Shown here: positions 9,211-18,712 of the stretch, piece by piece | Layout: the number at the start of each line of letters is the position of its first letter | How positions within the stretch are numbered: position 1 is the first letter of the stretch | From: TMED109 sp015660425 | Lineage (GTDB): Bacteria > Pseudomonadota > Alphaproteobacteria > TMED109 | Direction: 5' to 3' | Assembly: GCA_029936295.1 (NCBI GenBank) | Contig: JAPYTH010000013.1 | Span: 1-45,000, forward strand | Length of the DNA stretch: 45,000 nt | Notes under the pieces: model-generated | Seen by the model: the letters and a program-made list of their open reading frames with translations, nothing else | Databases searched by the model: none | Told to the model about the DNA's origin: nothing | Program-made: the position numbers and the translations under genes

Positions 9211-9256
9211 AGATAATATACAGAGGAGTAGTTAAATATTCCTCTGTATATTATTT
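9211..9256. terminator. Bidirectional hairpin terminator between hppA and bamE
   Basis: A 15-bp perfect inverted repeat (left arm 9213-9227, right arm 9240-9254) surrounds a 12-nt spacer, and three further weaker pairs could form inside the spacer. The core arms read ATACAGAGGA and TCCTCTGTAT. It begins just after the hppA stop and overlaps the bamE stop at 9251, so it can end transcripts from both convergent genes. No long U tract follows, only AT-rich flanks. Confidence 0.8.
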
Positions 9257-9703
9257 ACTAAGACTTTTGCTTCCTATCTGTTTTATAATATTATTTAACA
9301 ATGATTTTTTATTGCCTCTAGTTTCAGTATAATCTTTATTATACGTAATTTTATTTAAATCTTTTTCATCATATGTATTTATTTCTACAGCTTGATTTTC
9401 TGCATTAAATATTATTTCATAAATTTTATGATTTATAATTTCAGGTTTAAAGAAGGCTAGATGTTTCATTGTATTATTTATATAATACCACTTATTGAAC
9501 TCAAATGCGGATACAGTAGAAGGGGGACCTAAAAGAGCTTCTACTTCAGCCTTTTCTAATTTTCTTTCAATTATGGTAGTTATTTTTTTTTCTATATTTA
9601 ATACTCCGTGATTGCTAATTCTTCCAGAGCAAGCATTTAAGGATATTAAAAGCAATGAGTAAATTAAGAACTTGTAAAAAGTATTTTTATATATAAGTTT
9701 CAT
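9251..9703 (-). CDS. bamE: Outer membrane assembly lipoprotein, SmpA/BamE family
   Basis: A 150-residue predicted lipoprotein with a signal peptide (basic start, hydrophobic core about 10-22) and lipobox LNAC with the acylated cysteine at C25. The mature part has the BamE/SmpA pattern: a helical region, then VEALLGPPSTVSAF and KWYYI, followed by a beta segment (KIYEIIFNAENQAVEI). BamE is a subunit of the BAM complex that inserts beta-barrel proteins in the outer membrane. It diverges from the bc1 chaperone gene, a neighbourhood seen in many alphaproteobacteria. The C-terminus is lysine-rich and not conserved. Confidence 0.85.
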   Translation of the reverse strand: MKLIYKNTFYKFLIYSLLLISLNACSGRISNHGVLNIEKKITTIIERKLEKAEVEALLGPPSTVSAFEFNKWYYINNTMKHLAFFKPEIINHKIYEIIFNAENQAVEINTYDEKDLNKITYNKDYTETRGNKKSLLNNIIKQIGSKSLSK

Positions 9704-9721
9704 TTTTTTATACTTATCATG

Positions 9722-9742
9722 ATATTTCTAAATTAGAAATAT
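9722..9742. promoter_or_regulatory. 21-nt palindrome in the bamE / bc1-chaperone divergent gap
   Basis: ATATTTCTAA (9722-9731) and TTAGAAATAT (9733-9742) form a perfect 10-bp inverted repeat with a 1-nt centre. It lies 18 nt upstream of the bamE start and about 31 nt upstream of the chaperone start. It may be an operator shared by the two divergent genes. AT-rich palindromes can also arise by chance in this background, so function is uncertain. Confidence 0.35.
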
Positions 9743-9773
9743 AGAAATTAAAAAATATTATAAAGATGAAATT

Positions 9774-10846
<1,073 letters not shown>

Positions 10847-10894
10847 TTATAAGAATATAAATATAATTAATATCTATATGAAAGGTAGTATGAG

Positions 10895-11077
10895 ATGGCA
10901 GTTCCAAAAAGTAAGATTTCGCGTTCAAGGCGAGGTCAAAGAAGGTCTCATGATTCTTTAAAAAAAATAAATTCTTCAGAATGTTCTAATTGTGGAGAAA
11001 TGAAACTCTCACATAATATATGTCCAGGGTGTGGGTATTATGCAGGAAGAGAAGTTTTATCTTCAGATCAAGATTAA
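10895..11077 (+). CDS. rpmF: 50S ribosomal protein bL32
   Basis: A 60-residue ribosomal protein beginning MAVPKSKISRSRRGQRRSHD, typical for bL32. A zinc-ribbon version: C30, C33, C43 and C46 are all present. GAAAGG just upstream serves as Shine-Dalgarno. It lies between DUF177 and plsX as in most bacteria. Confidence 0.98.
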   Translation: MAVPKSKISRSRRGQRRSHDSLKKINSSECSNCGEMKLSHNICPGCGYYAGREVLSSDQD

Positions 11078-11092
11078 TATAATATTTTTATC

Positions 11093-12121
11093 ATGGTAAA
11101 AAATACTATAGCTATAGATGCAATGGGTGGCGATAAGGCACCTAAAGCTGTAATTACTGGTTTAGCTATTTCTGCTGTTAGAAACCCTAATACAAATTAT
11201 ATTATATATGGTGATGAAAATAAAATTTTACCTTTAATAAAAAACCGAGAACACTTAAAAAAAGTTTCCAAGATAGTACATGTTGAAGACTGGATTAGAG
11301 GTGATGAGAAAGCGTCCAAATCTTTAAGGAGAGCTAGGACTACAAGTATGGGACTTGCTATTTCAGCGGTTGCGACTGGTGAGGCTGATGCAATAGTATC
11401 TGCAGGTAATAGTGGAGCTTTACTAGCAATGTCTATATTCGGATTAAAAAAATTATCAGGTATTAGTAGACCTGCGTTAGCAGCTGTTATGCCAACTGTT
11501 TCTGGAGAAGTAGTGGTTTTAGATTTAGGGGCAAATATAGATTGTAGTAGCCAAAACTTAATTGATTTTTCTGTAATGGGTATAGTTTTTGCTATGAATG
11601 TATTAGGTAAACCGTATCCAAGGTTGGCCTTTTTGAATGTAGGAGAAGAAGAAAATAAGGGAAAAAATATTATTCATGAAGCTTCAGGTGTATTGGAAAG
11701 CAGCCATTTTTCTAGTTTTTATAAAGGTTACGCAGAGGGAGATAAAATTATAACAGGTGATTTTGATGTAGTGGTTTGTGATGGGTTTAGTGGAAATGTT
11801 CTGCTAAAAACGGCAGAGGGAACTGCTAAGCTTTGTACCGAATATTTAAAGCAAGTATTTAGTTCTAGTCTGTTAGGAAAAATTTCTTATGCTATAGGAA
11901 GGGCATCATTTTTAAGTATAAGAAAAAAAATGGATCCTAGAAAACATAATGGTGCAGTTTTATTAGGCCTAAATGGTATTGTAGTTAAAAGCCACGGAGG
12001 TACAGATTCTATAGGTTTTGCTCATGCAGTAGACTTAGCTAATGAAATGTCTATTGGAAAATATAATGAATTAATCAAAACAGAACTAGATAAATTAAAT
12101 CCAATTCATGACAAAAAATAG
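11093..12121 (+). CDS. plsX: Phosphate acyltransferase PlsX
   Basis: It converts acyl-ACP to acyl-phosphate, the acyl donor used by PlsY (present at 36112-36792) in the first step of phospholipid synthesis. The 342 residues begin with the family block IAIDAMGGDKAPKAVI and contain SAGNSGALLAM, DLGANIDCSSQNLIDF, VCDGFSGNVLLKTAEG and the C-terminal GLNGIVVKSHGG. The start lies 15 nt after rpmF and has no clear Shine-Dalgarno. fabH, which commonly follows plsX, is absent; ihfA comes next. Confidence 0.97.
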   Translation: MVKNTIAIDAMGGDKAPKAVITGLAISAVRNPNTNYIIYGDENKILPLIKNREHLKKVSKIVHVEDWIRGDEKASKSLRRARTTSMGLAISAVATGEADAIVSAGNSGALLAMSIFGLKKLSGISRPALAAVMPTVSGEVVVLDLGANIDCSSQNLIDFSVMGIVFAMNVLGKPYPRLAFLNVGEEENKGKNIIHEASGVLESSHFSSFYKGYAEGDKIITGDFDVVVCDGFSGNVLLKTAEGTAKLCTEYLKQVFSSSLLGKISYAIGRASFLSIRKKMDPRKHNGAVLLGLNGIVVKSHGGTDSIGFAHAVDLANEMSIGKYNELIKTELDKLNPIHDKK

Positions 12122-12181
12122 TTTTTTTATCTATTAATATATGTTTCTATATAATTCTAAATAAAATATAGAGTTTTTATT

Positions 12182-12472
12182 ATGCGTGAAACTATTACAA
12201 GAGAGTATTTATCTAATTGTATTAAAAAAGAATTAGGTCTTCCGAGGTCTGAGTCTTTAAAGTTAGTAGCCTTAATATTGAAGAATCTTTCTTCTTCACT
12301 CAAAAAAGATAAAATTGTAAAAATATCTTCATTGGGTACTTTTAAAATTAGAAGTAAAAAAAGCCGAATGGGTAGAAATCCAAAAACAGGTAAAGAAGCA
12401 ATTATAAATGCTAGATCAGTAGTAACTTTTAGTGCTTCTGAAAAATTAAAATCTAGATTAAATATAAAATAA
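12182..12472 (+). CDS. ihfA: Integration host factor subunit alpha
   Basis: A 96-residue HU/IHF-family DNA-bending protein. The basic arm carries GRNPKTGKEA with the intercalating proline at P67, followed by the family's INARSVVTFSASEKLKSRLN. The IHF-alpha assignment rests on sequence and on position: in alphaproteobacteria ihfA lies after plsX-fabH and before a MerR regulator. The 60-nt gap upstream is very AT-rich; no promoter boxes can be assigned with confidence. Confidence 0.92.
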   Translation: MRETITREYLSNCIKKELGLPRSESLKLVALILKNLSSSLKKDKIVKISSLGTFKIRSKKSRMGRNPKTGKEAIINARSVVTFSASEKLKSRLNIK

Positions 12473-12494
12473 GTTTCTGCTAGGTAGTTATTAA

Positions 12495-12830
12495 ATGGAT
12501 AAATTAAAAGGTGCTTATAAAACTATAGGAGAAGTATCTAAAGAATTAGATATTCCTTCACATATTTTACGTTTTTGGGAAAGTAAATTTGATAGGTTAA
12601 GATTAATCAAGAGAAAAAATAATCATCGTTATTATAATGCAGAAGATATATCTTTTTTAATATATATTAGAAAATTAATAAACGAAGAAGGTTATACAAT
12701 TAAGGGTGTTCAAATTTATCTAAAAAAAGATAATACTTTAACTAAAACCTTATCTAATAAAGAAAAAGAATATTTTCAAATAATAAAAGAAATTAAAAAA
12801 GATATTCAAAATATTATTAATAATAAATAA
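12495..12830 (+). CDS. MerR family transcriptional regulator
   Basis: A 111-residue protein with an N-terminal MerR winged helix-turn-helix: KTIGEVSKELDIPSHILRFWE (residues about 9-29), RLRLIKRKNNHRYYNAEDI and YIRKLINEEGYTIKGVQIYL. The C-terminal part is a short lysine-rich, probably coiled segment without effector-binding cysteines, so it is not a metal sensor of the classical type. It follows ihfA by 22 nt, as in many alphaproteobacteria, where its target is unknown to me. Confidence 0.88.
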   Translation: MDKLKGAYKTIGEVSKELDIPSHILRFWESKFDRLRLIKRKNNHRYYNAEDISFLIYIRKLINEEGYTIKGVQIYLKKDNTLTKTLSNKEKEYFQIIKEIKKDIQNIINNK

Positions 12831-12842
12831 ATTATAACTTTT

Positions 12843-12919
12843 CGGAACGTAGCGCAGCTTGGTAGCGCACTGGTCTGGGGGACCAGGGGTCGTCGGTTCA
12901 AATCCGGCCGTTCCGACCA
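12843..12919 (+). tRNA. tRNA-Pro (GGG)
   Basis: A complete cloverleaf of 77 nt: acceptor stem CGGAACG/CGTTCCG, D-arm GCGC/GCGC, anticodon stem CTGGT/ACCAG with loop CTGGGGG giving anticodon GGG at 12877-12879, T-arm GTCGG TTCAAAT CCGGC, and an encoded CCA end (12917-12919). It starts 12 nt after the MerR stop. A -10-like TATAAC lies at 12833-12838, but no matching -35 is seen, so it may be cotranscribed with ihfA-merR. Confidence 0.98.
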
Positions 12920-12949
12920 TTAACAATTAAAATAATAAGGAGATTTTGT

Positions 12950-13243
12950 ATGATAGGAGTAATAGCAACTATTAAAGTAAAAGATAGCAAAGAAGTGGAG
13001 TTTGAAAATACTGCAGTAAAATTAGTAAACGCAGTAAATGTTGAGGAAGAAGATAATTTATTTTATAGGTTATATAAACAATCCTCACACGTTTATATAA
13101 TTATGGAAGGTTATAAAGATAAAGATGCATTAACTCGCCATACTAAAACTTCTCATTATAAAAAGTATGGTAAGGCTATGGCTGAATTTTTAAATGGAGT
13201 TCCTCAAGTAATAGTTATGGATGAATTAGCACCAAGAAAATAA
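12950..13243 (+). CDS. Antibiotic biosynthesis monooxygenase (ABM) domain protein
   Basis: A 97-residue single-domain protein of the ABM/YgiN dimeric ferredoxin-like fold: IGVIATIKVKDSKEVEFENT at the start, the central LFYRLYKQ, and HTKTSHYKKYGKAMAEFLNG toward the end. Members act as quinol monooxygenases or heme-degrading proteins, or have unknown roles; the substrate cannot be told here. A strong AAGGAG precedes the ATG. It follows tRNA-Pro and converges on metY with only 2 nt between the stop codons. Confidence 0.85.
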   Translation: MIGVIATIKVKDSKEVEFENTAVKLVNAVNVEEEDNLFYRLYKQSSHVYIIMEGYKDKDALTRHTKTSHYKKYGKAMAEFLNGVPQVIVMDELAPRK

Positions 13244-13245
13244 AT

Positions 13246-14535
13246 TTAAATATTAGTTAACGCATATTTTAAGTCTTTAATTAAATCATCGTGATGTTCT
13301 ATTCCGATGGAGAGTCTTACTACTTCTGGCCCTGCACCCGCAGCTATTTTTTGATCAGTAGACAGTTGATTATGAGTAGTAGAGGCTGGATGCAGTATTA
13401 AACTCCTTGTATCTCCCACATTAGCAACATGAGAAAAAATTTTTACTTTGTTTATAATTTTTTTTCCAGCTTCATGCCCTTCTTTTAGTCCGAAGGTAAA
13501 AACAGGACCAACTCCTTTATTCATATATTTTTTAGAAAGATTATGATATTTATTCTTTTTAAGACCTGCATAAGAAACCCATGAAACTTTTTCATGCGCA
13601 TCAAGAAATTTTGCAACTTTTAATGCATTTTTGCAATGTCTTTCCATTCTTAAATGCAAAGTTTCAAGTCCATTAATAAAGTAAAATGCATTTGTTGGTG
13701 ATAATGTGGATCCAAGGTCTCTTAGTGAGTCTGCTCTAATTTTCATGGAATACCCAAAGTCCCCAAAGGTTTCTGCAAATATTAATCCATGATACGATTC
13801 TGTAGGTTTAGTCATAGATGGGTATTTATCGGATTGAAACCAATTAAATTTACCACTTTCAATAACTATTCCACCCATAGAGTTGCCATGTCCTCCTACA
13901 AACTTAGTTAAAGAGTGAGTTATTATGTCAGCCCCCCATTCAAAAGGTTTAAATAAGTAAGGGCTTGCCATAGTATTATCTACAATTAAAGGTATCTTTG
14001 CGTTATTTGCAATTAATGCAATTTTCTCGATATCAAGGATAACCCCGCTAGGATTAGAAAGGCTTTCAATAAAAATACATTTATGTTTATTATTTAATAT
14101 TTTCTTTATATTATTAGTATTTGTTGCATCAACAAAATCTACATCCCAGCCAAATTTTTTAAAAGCATGACTAAACTGTGTTATAGAACCTCCATAAAGG
14201 TTTCGTGATGCCAATACTTTATCACCTGGCTCCATTAGTGGGTGTAGTGCTAAAAGTTGCGCGGCATGACCTGTAGAACAAGCTACTGCAGCTCTACCAT
14301 TTTCAAGATTAGCCATCCTTTCTTCTAATACAGATACTGTAGGGTTGCCTAGACGCCCATATATAAAGCCAAAATTTTGTAAATTAAATAGAGAGGCTGC
14401 ATGATCAGTGTTATCAAAAGTGAATGCAGTTGTCTGATATATTGGAGTATTCCGTGCCCCTGTGCTTGGGTCTGGAGCTGACCCAGCATGAATAGTCCTA
14501 GTTTCAAATTTATGTTTATTTTCAGGTATGCTCAT
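13246..14535 (-). CDS. metY: O-acetylhomoserine sulfhydrylase (aminocarboxypropyltransferase)
   Basis: A Cys/Met-metabolism PLP enzyme that makes homocysteine (or methionine) directly from O-acetylhomoserine and sulfide (or methanethiol). The 429 residues match the MetY subgroup, longer than cystathionine gamma-synthase: ETRTIHAGSAPDPSTGARNT near the N-terminus, YGRLGNPT (59-66), and HSLTKFVGGHGN with the PLP lysine at K211. It is the last gene of a three-gene - strand run after the ECH-like and CoA-binding genes. Hom at 19909-21198 supplies its pathway with homoserine. No SAM riboswitch is seen in the 22-nt upstream gap. Confidence 0.94.
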   Translation of the reverse strand: MSIPENKHKFETRTIHAGSAPDPSTGARNTPIYQTTAFTFDNTDHAASLFNLQNFGFIYGRLGNPTVSVLEERMANLENGRAAVACSTGHAAQLLALHPLMEPGDKVLASRNLYGGSITQFSHAFKKFGWDVDFVDATNTNNIKKILNNKHKCIFIESLSNPSGVILDIEKIALIANNAKIPLIVDNTMASPYLFKPFEWGADIITHSLTKFVGGHGNSMGGIVIESGKFNWFQSDKYPSMTKPTESYHGLIFAETFGDFGYSMKIRADSLRDLGSTLSPTNAFYFINGLETLHLRMERHCKNALKVAKFLDAHEKVSWVSYAGLKKNKYHNLSKKYMNKGVGPVFTFGLKEGHEAGKKIINKVKIFSHVANVGDTRSLILHPASTTHNQLSTDQKIAAGAGPEVVRLSIGIEHHDDLIKDLKYALTNI

Positions 14536-14557
14536 AATTAATAATTCAACAATCTAA

Positions 14558-15064
14558 CTAATAAATAGGTCTAATGAATTTTCTTTTATTATAAAATAAT
14601 CCCGAATTTATTCCAGCCCAACCTAACTCCCCAGAAAGGCGACTATACTCAATTTTAGGACATCTATTCATAATTATATTAATTTTATTTTTTTTGGCCA
14701 GTTTCTCAGCATTTAAATTTATTATTCCAATCTGAAGCCAAATAGTTGAAGGTTTAATTTTTATAATATCATCAATGATTAAATCTACTTCAGAAGACTT
14801 CCTAAATATATCAACTATATCTATACTTTCTTCGATTTCAGATATATTAGAATATACTTTTTGATTTAATATCGTTTTACCAACCTCTCTAGGATTTACT
14901 GGAAATACTTTATATCCTCTATCTATTAAATATTTAGCTACAAAATAAGACGGTCTGTGCCATGAGGAACTTAGACCAACCATAGCAATGGTTTTGCTTC
15001 TCTCTAATATTTCACTTATATATTGATCTTCATAAGTAATATCTTTATTATTTATCATTTTCAT
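14558..15064 (-). CDS. CoA-binding domain protein (YccU-like)
   Basis: A Rossmann-fold protein of the CoA_binding_2 family, with the signature KTIAMVGLSSSWHRPSYFVA, YLIDRGYKVFPVNPREVG and VDIFRKSSEV, and the C-terminal IIMNRCPKIEY. Function is not firmly known. The frame extends upstream to 15136, overlapping the preceding gene, but the first 24 residues have no family similarity; the ATG at 15064, 4 nt after the upstream stop (168 residues), is preferred, with 15058 as an alternative. No Shine-Dalgarno is visible, which fits translational coupling. Confidence 0.88.
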   Translation of the reverse strand: MKMINNKDITYEDQYISEILERSKTIAMVGLSSSWHRPSYFVAKYLIDRGYKVFPVNPREVGKTILNQKVYSNISEIEESIDIVDIFRKSSEVDLIIDDIIKIKPSTIWLQIGIINLNAEKLAKKNKINIIMNRCPKIEYSRLSGELGWAGINSGLFYNKRKFIRPIY

Positions 15065-15068
15065 ATGC

Positions 15069-15863
15069 TTATGTATCTGTATCTGACCATTTAGGGTCTC
15101 TATTTTCAATAAAAGCTGATATTCCTTCTTGAGCATCCTTTTTTAGCATATTTTTAATCATTACTTTGCTAGTATATTTGTATGCATCTTCTATATTCAT
15201 TTCTAATTGTTTATAAAATGCTTCTTTACCAATAGCTACAGTGGCAGGAGATTTTGAAGCTATAATTTTTGCAATTTTCATAGTTTCTTGTTTTAAATGT
15301 TCAATATTTACTATTTTATTAATTAGACCTATTTCTTGAGCCTTAGATGGTGAGATAAATTCTCCGAGTAATAACATTTCCATAGTTTGTTTTCTATTTA
15401 CATTCCTTGAAACCGCAACCATAGGTGTAGAACAAAATAATCCAATATTTACTCCAGGAGTAGCAAATTTTGAGTTCTCTGAAGCAATCGCTAAGTCACA
15501 GCTAGCAACTAGTTGACATCCTGCAGCAGTGGCAATTCCTTGAACTCCAGCAATTACTGGCTTTGGAAGTTTAACAATTTTTAACATCAATTTACTACAA
15601 AGTTCAAAAAGGTGTTTAAACCTTTCTTCATTTTTATCTATTTTCAACTCTTTTAAATCATGTCCCGCACAAAAGTTATTTCCATTAGAAAATATAGTTA
15701 CAGCTTTAATAGTTTTATTATTTTCTATTTTATCCAGCCTATTTAATATAGCTTTCATTAAATCGCTTGAAAGTGCATTTTGTTGTTTAGGTCTGTTTAA
15801 GGTTAAAACAGCAATTTTATCAATTTCTTCATAAAGCAAAAGATTATTTATATTTGAGGGCAT
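15069..15863 (-). CDS. Enoyl-CoA hydratase/isomerase family protein
   Basis: A 264-residue crotonase-fold protein. The CoA-binding and oxyanion-hole parts are present: NALSSDLM (about 29-36), NNFCAGHDLKEL (62-73) and GIATAAGCQLVASCDLAIAS (109-128). The catalytic glutamate positions are not kept: the segment after FATP reads GVNIGLFCSTP, as in ECHDC3-like members, where the family norm has a glutamate. It may therefore not be a standard fatty-acid hydratase; the substrate is unknown. It is first of the run leading to the CoA-binding gene and metY, and divergent from rplM. Confidence 0.87.
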   Translation of the reverse strand: MPSNINNLLLYEEIDKIAVLTLNRPKQQNALSSDLMKAILNRLDKIENNKTIKAVTIFSNGNNFCAGHDLKELKIDKNEERFKHLFELCSKLMLKIVKLPKPVIAGVQGIATAAGCQLVASCDLAIASENSKFATPGVNIGLFCSTPMVAVSRNVNRKQTMEMLLLGEFISPSKAQEIGLINKIVNIEHLKQETMKIAKIIASKSPATVAIGKEAFYKQLEMNIEDAYKYTSKVMIKNMLKKDAQEGISAFIENRDPKWSDTDT

Positions 15864-15984
15864 TTAATATCCAATAACAATAGAAAAAGATTTAAATTTA
15901 TAATTAATGATAACATAATTCTAAATTAGATTAATTACTATTTTTTTTTAGTTAAATTTATTTGATGATTTTTATATACATATA

Positions 15985-16012
15985 TTGACAGTTTGCTTCT
16001 TTTAGGCATACT
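15985..16012 (+). promoter_or_regulatory. Promoter for rplM-rpsI
   Basis: A perfect -35 TTGACA (15985-15990) and a -10 CATACT (16007-16012, four of six matches to TATAAT) are separated by 16 nt. Transcription would begin near 16019, giving a leader of about 37 nt before the rplM ATG. The 190-nt gap around it is otherwise AT-rich with no recognisable RNA element. Confidence 0.7.
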
Positions 16013-16055
16013 CCGTTTTTATTGTTTATTTATTAGATTTTGAAAGATATGTATT

Positions 16056-16523
16056 ATGAAGACCTATGTTGCTCGTCCTTCTGAAGTAAATAGAAAATGG
16101 CTACTAATTGATGCAGAAAATTTAGTTTTAGGAAGATTATCTGTTATACTTGCTAACTATGTAAGAGGTAAACATAAGCCTTGTTTCACACCAAGTACAG
16201 ATTGTGGTGATAATGTTGTTGTAATTAATGCAGAAAAAGTATTACTCACTGGAAAAAAATCAGATGGTAAAATACATTATTGGCATACAGGTTATCCAGG
16301 TGGAATAAAGTCGGAGACTTATGGAGAAATTTTAAAAGGTAAAAAACCTCAGAAAGCTATTCAATTAGCAGTAAAAAGAATGGTTCCTAAAGGCCCATTA
16401 GGAAGAGAGCAATTAAAAAAATTACATATATATAATGGGGAAGAACATCCACATACTGCACAAAAACCTGAGTTCGTAGACATATCAGTAATGAATAAAA
16501 AAAATAAAAGAGATGATAAATGA
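16056..16523 (+). CDS. rplM: 50S ribosomal protein uL13
   Basis: A 155-residue early-assembly ribosomal protein with the family blocks KWLLIDAENLVLGRLSVILA, RGKHKPCFTPSTDCGDNVVV, YWHTGYPGG and VKRMVPKGPLGREQLKKLHIY. It has its own promoter and overlaps rpsI by the ATGA at 16520-16523. The rplM-rpsI pair is nearly universal in bacteria. Confidence 0.98.
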   Translation: MKTYVARPSEVNRKWLLIDAENLVLGRLSVILANYVRGKHKPCFTPSTDCGDNVVVINAEKVLLTGKKSDGKIHYWHTGYPGGIKSETYGEILKGKKPQKAIQLAVKRMVPKGPLGREQLKKLHIYNGEEHPHTAQKPEFVDISVMNKKNKRDDK

Positions 16524-17008
16524 TAGATAAAGAAAATAATACAGTCATAGAAAATAAAGATAACTCTAAAGATATAAATATAAAAGATGTAAGTGAAGAG
16601 CAGACGCCTAAAATAGATAGTTTAGGCAGAGCTTATGCCACAGGAAAAAGAAAATCTTCTATAGCTAGGGTTTGGTTAAAACTAGGATCAGGTAAAATTA
16701 CAGTTAATGGTATTGAATGTGAAAAATATTTTAATAGAGAAGCTCATAGAATTATAATATCCCAACCTTTAGAAATAGTAGCAAGAAAAGAAACTTATGA
16801 TATTAATTGTTCTGTAGTTGGTGGAGGACATACTGGACAGGCAGGAGCATTAAGACATGGTGTAAGTAAAGCATTAATAATTTATGAGCCAGAATTAAGA
16901 GGAGCTCTAAAAGTAGCTGGTCTTATTAAAAGAGATGCTCGACGAGTAGAACGAAAGAAGTATGGACAACCAAAAGCAAGAAGAAGCTTTCAGTTTTCTA
17001 AAAGATAA
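16520..17008 (+). CDS. rpsI: 30S ribosomal protein uS9
   Basis: A 162-residue S9 protein. Residues from about 36 are the conserved domain (GRAYATGKRKSSIARVWLK, VGGGHTGQAGALRHGVSKAL), ending in the basic KARRSFQFSKR tail that reaches the P site. The acidic N-terminal extension of about 35 residues is usual in alphaproteobacteria. Translation is coupled to rplM. A strong hairpin terminator follows. Confidence 0.98.
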   Translation: MIDKENNTVIENKDNSKDINIKDVSEEQTPKIDSLGRAYATGKRKSSIARVWLKLGSGKITVNGIECEKYFNREAHRIIISQPLEIVARKETYDINCSVVGGGHTGQAGALRHGVSKALIIYEPELRGALKVAGLIKRDARRVERKKYGQPKARRSFQFSKR

Positions 17009-17030
17009 AAATTTTTTTTATTTTTGTTGA

Positions 17031-17063
17031 AGCGGTTGTTTATTAAACAGCCGCTTTTTTTTT
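17031..17063 (+). terminator. Rho-independent terminator after rpsI
   Basis: AGCGGTTGTTT (17031-17041) pairs with AAACAGCCGCT (17045-17055) around a 3-nt loop; there is one G-U pair in 11. The right arm runs into a tract of nine T (17055-17063). This is the clearest intrinsic terminator in the window and ends the rplM-rpsI transcript before argC. Confidence 0.93.
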
Positions 17064-17092
17064 ACTTAATATTTATTTAATGGAGTAGTTTA

Positions 17093-18145
<1,053 letters not shown>

Positions 18146-18187
18146 TAATTTACTTATTAATTTTATAAATAGATAAGTAATTTAAAT

Positions 18188-18697
18188 ATGTATAAAAAGT
18201 ATTTTTTTAAAATGATCATACTATTGTTCATAAGTATTTTATTATTTTCTTCTTGTGAGACTAAAAGTATTTATTCATTCGATGAGAATATTAAAGAGTT
18301 ATTTGAGTGGTCTGTAAATGAAGATAAAAAATATAATAATATAAAATATAAACCTATTTCTTCCGATACTTTAGCAGAAATGTCAAATTTAGACGCAAAT
18401 GTTTCCATTAAGAAACCTGCTAATGGTATTATAATTGGTGTTTTATATTTTAAAAGTAATCAAATGTATTTGAATAGTAATCATAAAGACTTACTCTTTT
18501 TAGTAGCTAAAGCTCAAAAATTTGAAAAATTTAATATTCTTATAGAATCAAATAATATAAAATACATCTCGATAGAAGCCTTAAATGAAATTGAAGAAAA
18601 TTTTATATCTAATGGTGTAAAAAAAATTAATATAAGTATAAATCATATAGGTGATAATAATAATCAATTAATAATTAAAATAATAAAGTTATTATAA
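18188..18697 (+). CDS. Hypothetical lipoprotein
   Basis: I do not recognise this 169-residue protein. It begins with a lysine-rich start and hydrophobic core (about 9-20) followed by a possible lipobox FSSC (cysteine at C23), although the -3 residue is phenylalanine rather than leucine. The segment from about 77 (IIIGVLYFKSNQMYLNSNHK) and the following helix-strand pattern (LLFLVAKAQKF, FNILIES) faintly resemble an OmpA C-terminal domain, but the peptidoglycan-binding residues are not there. It is rich in Asn, Lys and Ile, and may be fast-evolving. It lies between argC and the aminotransferase, 15 nt before the latter. Confidence 0.7.
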   Translation: MYKKYFFKMIILLFISILLFSSCETKSIYSFDENIKELFEWSVNEDKKYNNIKYKPISSDTLAEMSNLDANVSIKKPANGIIIGVLYFKSNQMYLNSNHKDLLFLVAKAQKFEKFNILIESNNIKYISIEALNEIEENFISNGVKKINISINHIGDNNNQLIIKIIKLL

Positions 18698-18712
18698 GCA
18701 TTAAGGTTTAAT

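Noticed and set aside
14536..14557. SAM riboswitch in front of metY
   Set aside because: The gap is only 22 nt, and no SAM-II-like pseudoknot is seen before the operon's first gene either.
15065..15136. N-terminal extension of the CoA-binding protein overlapping the ECH-like gene
   Set aside because: The extra 24 residues lie in another frame of a real gene and do not match the family; an ATG 4 nt after the upstream stop fits better.
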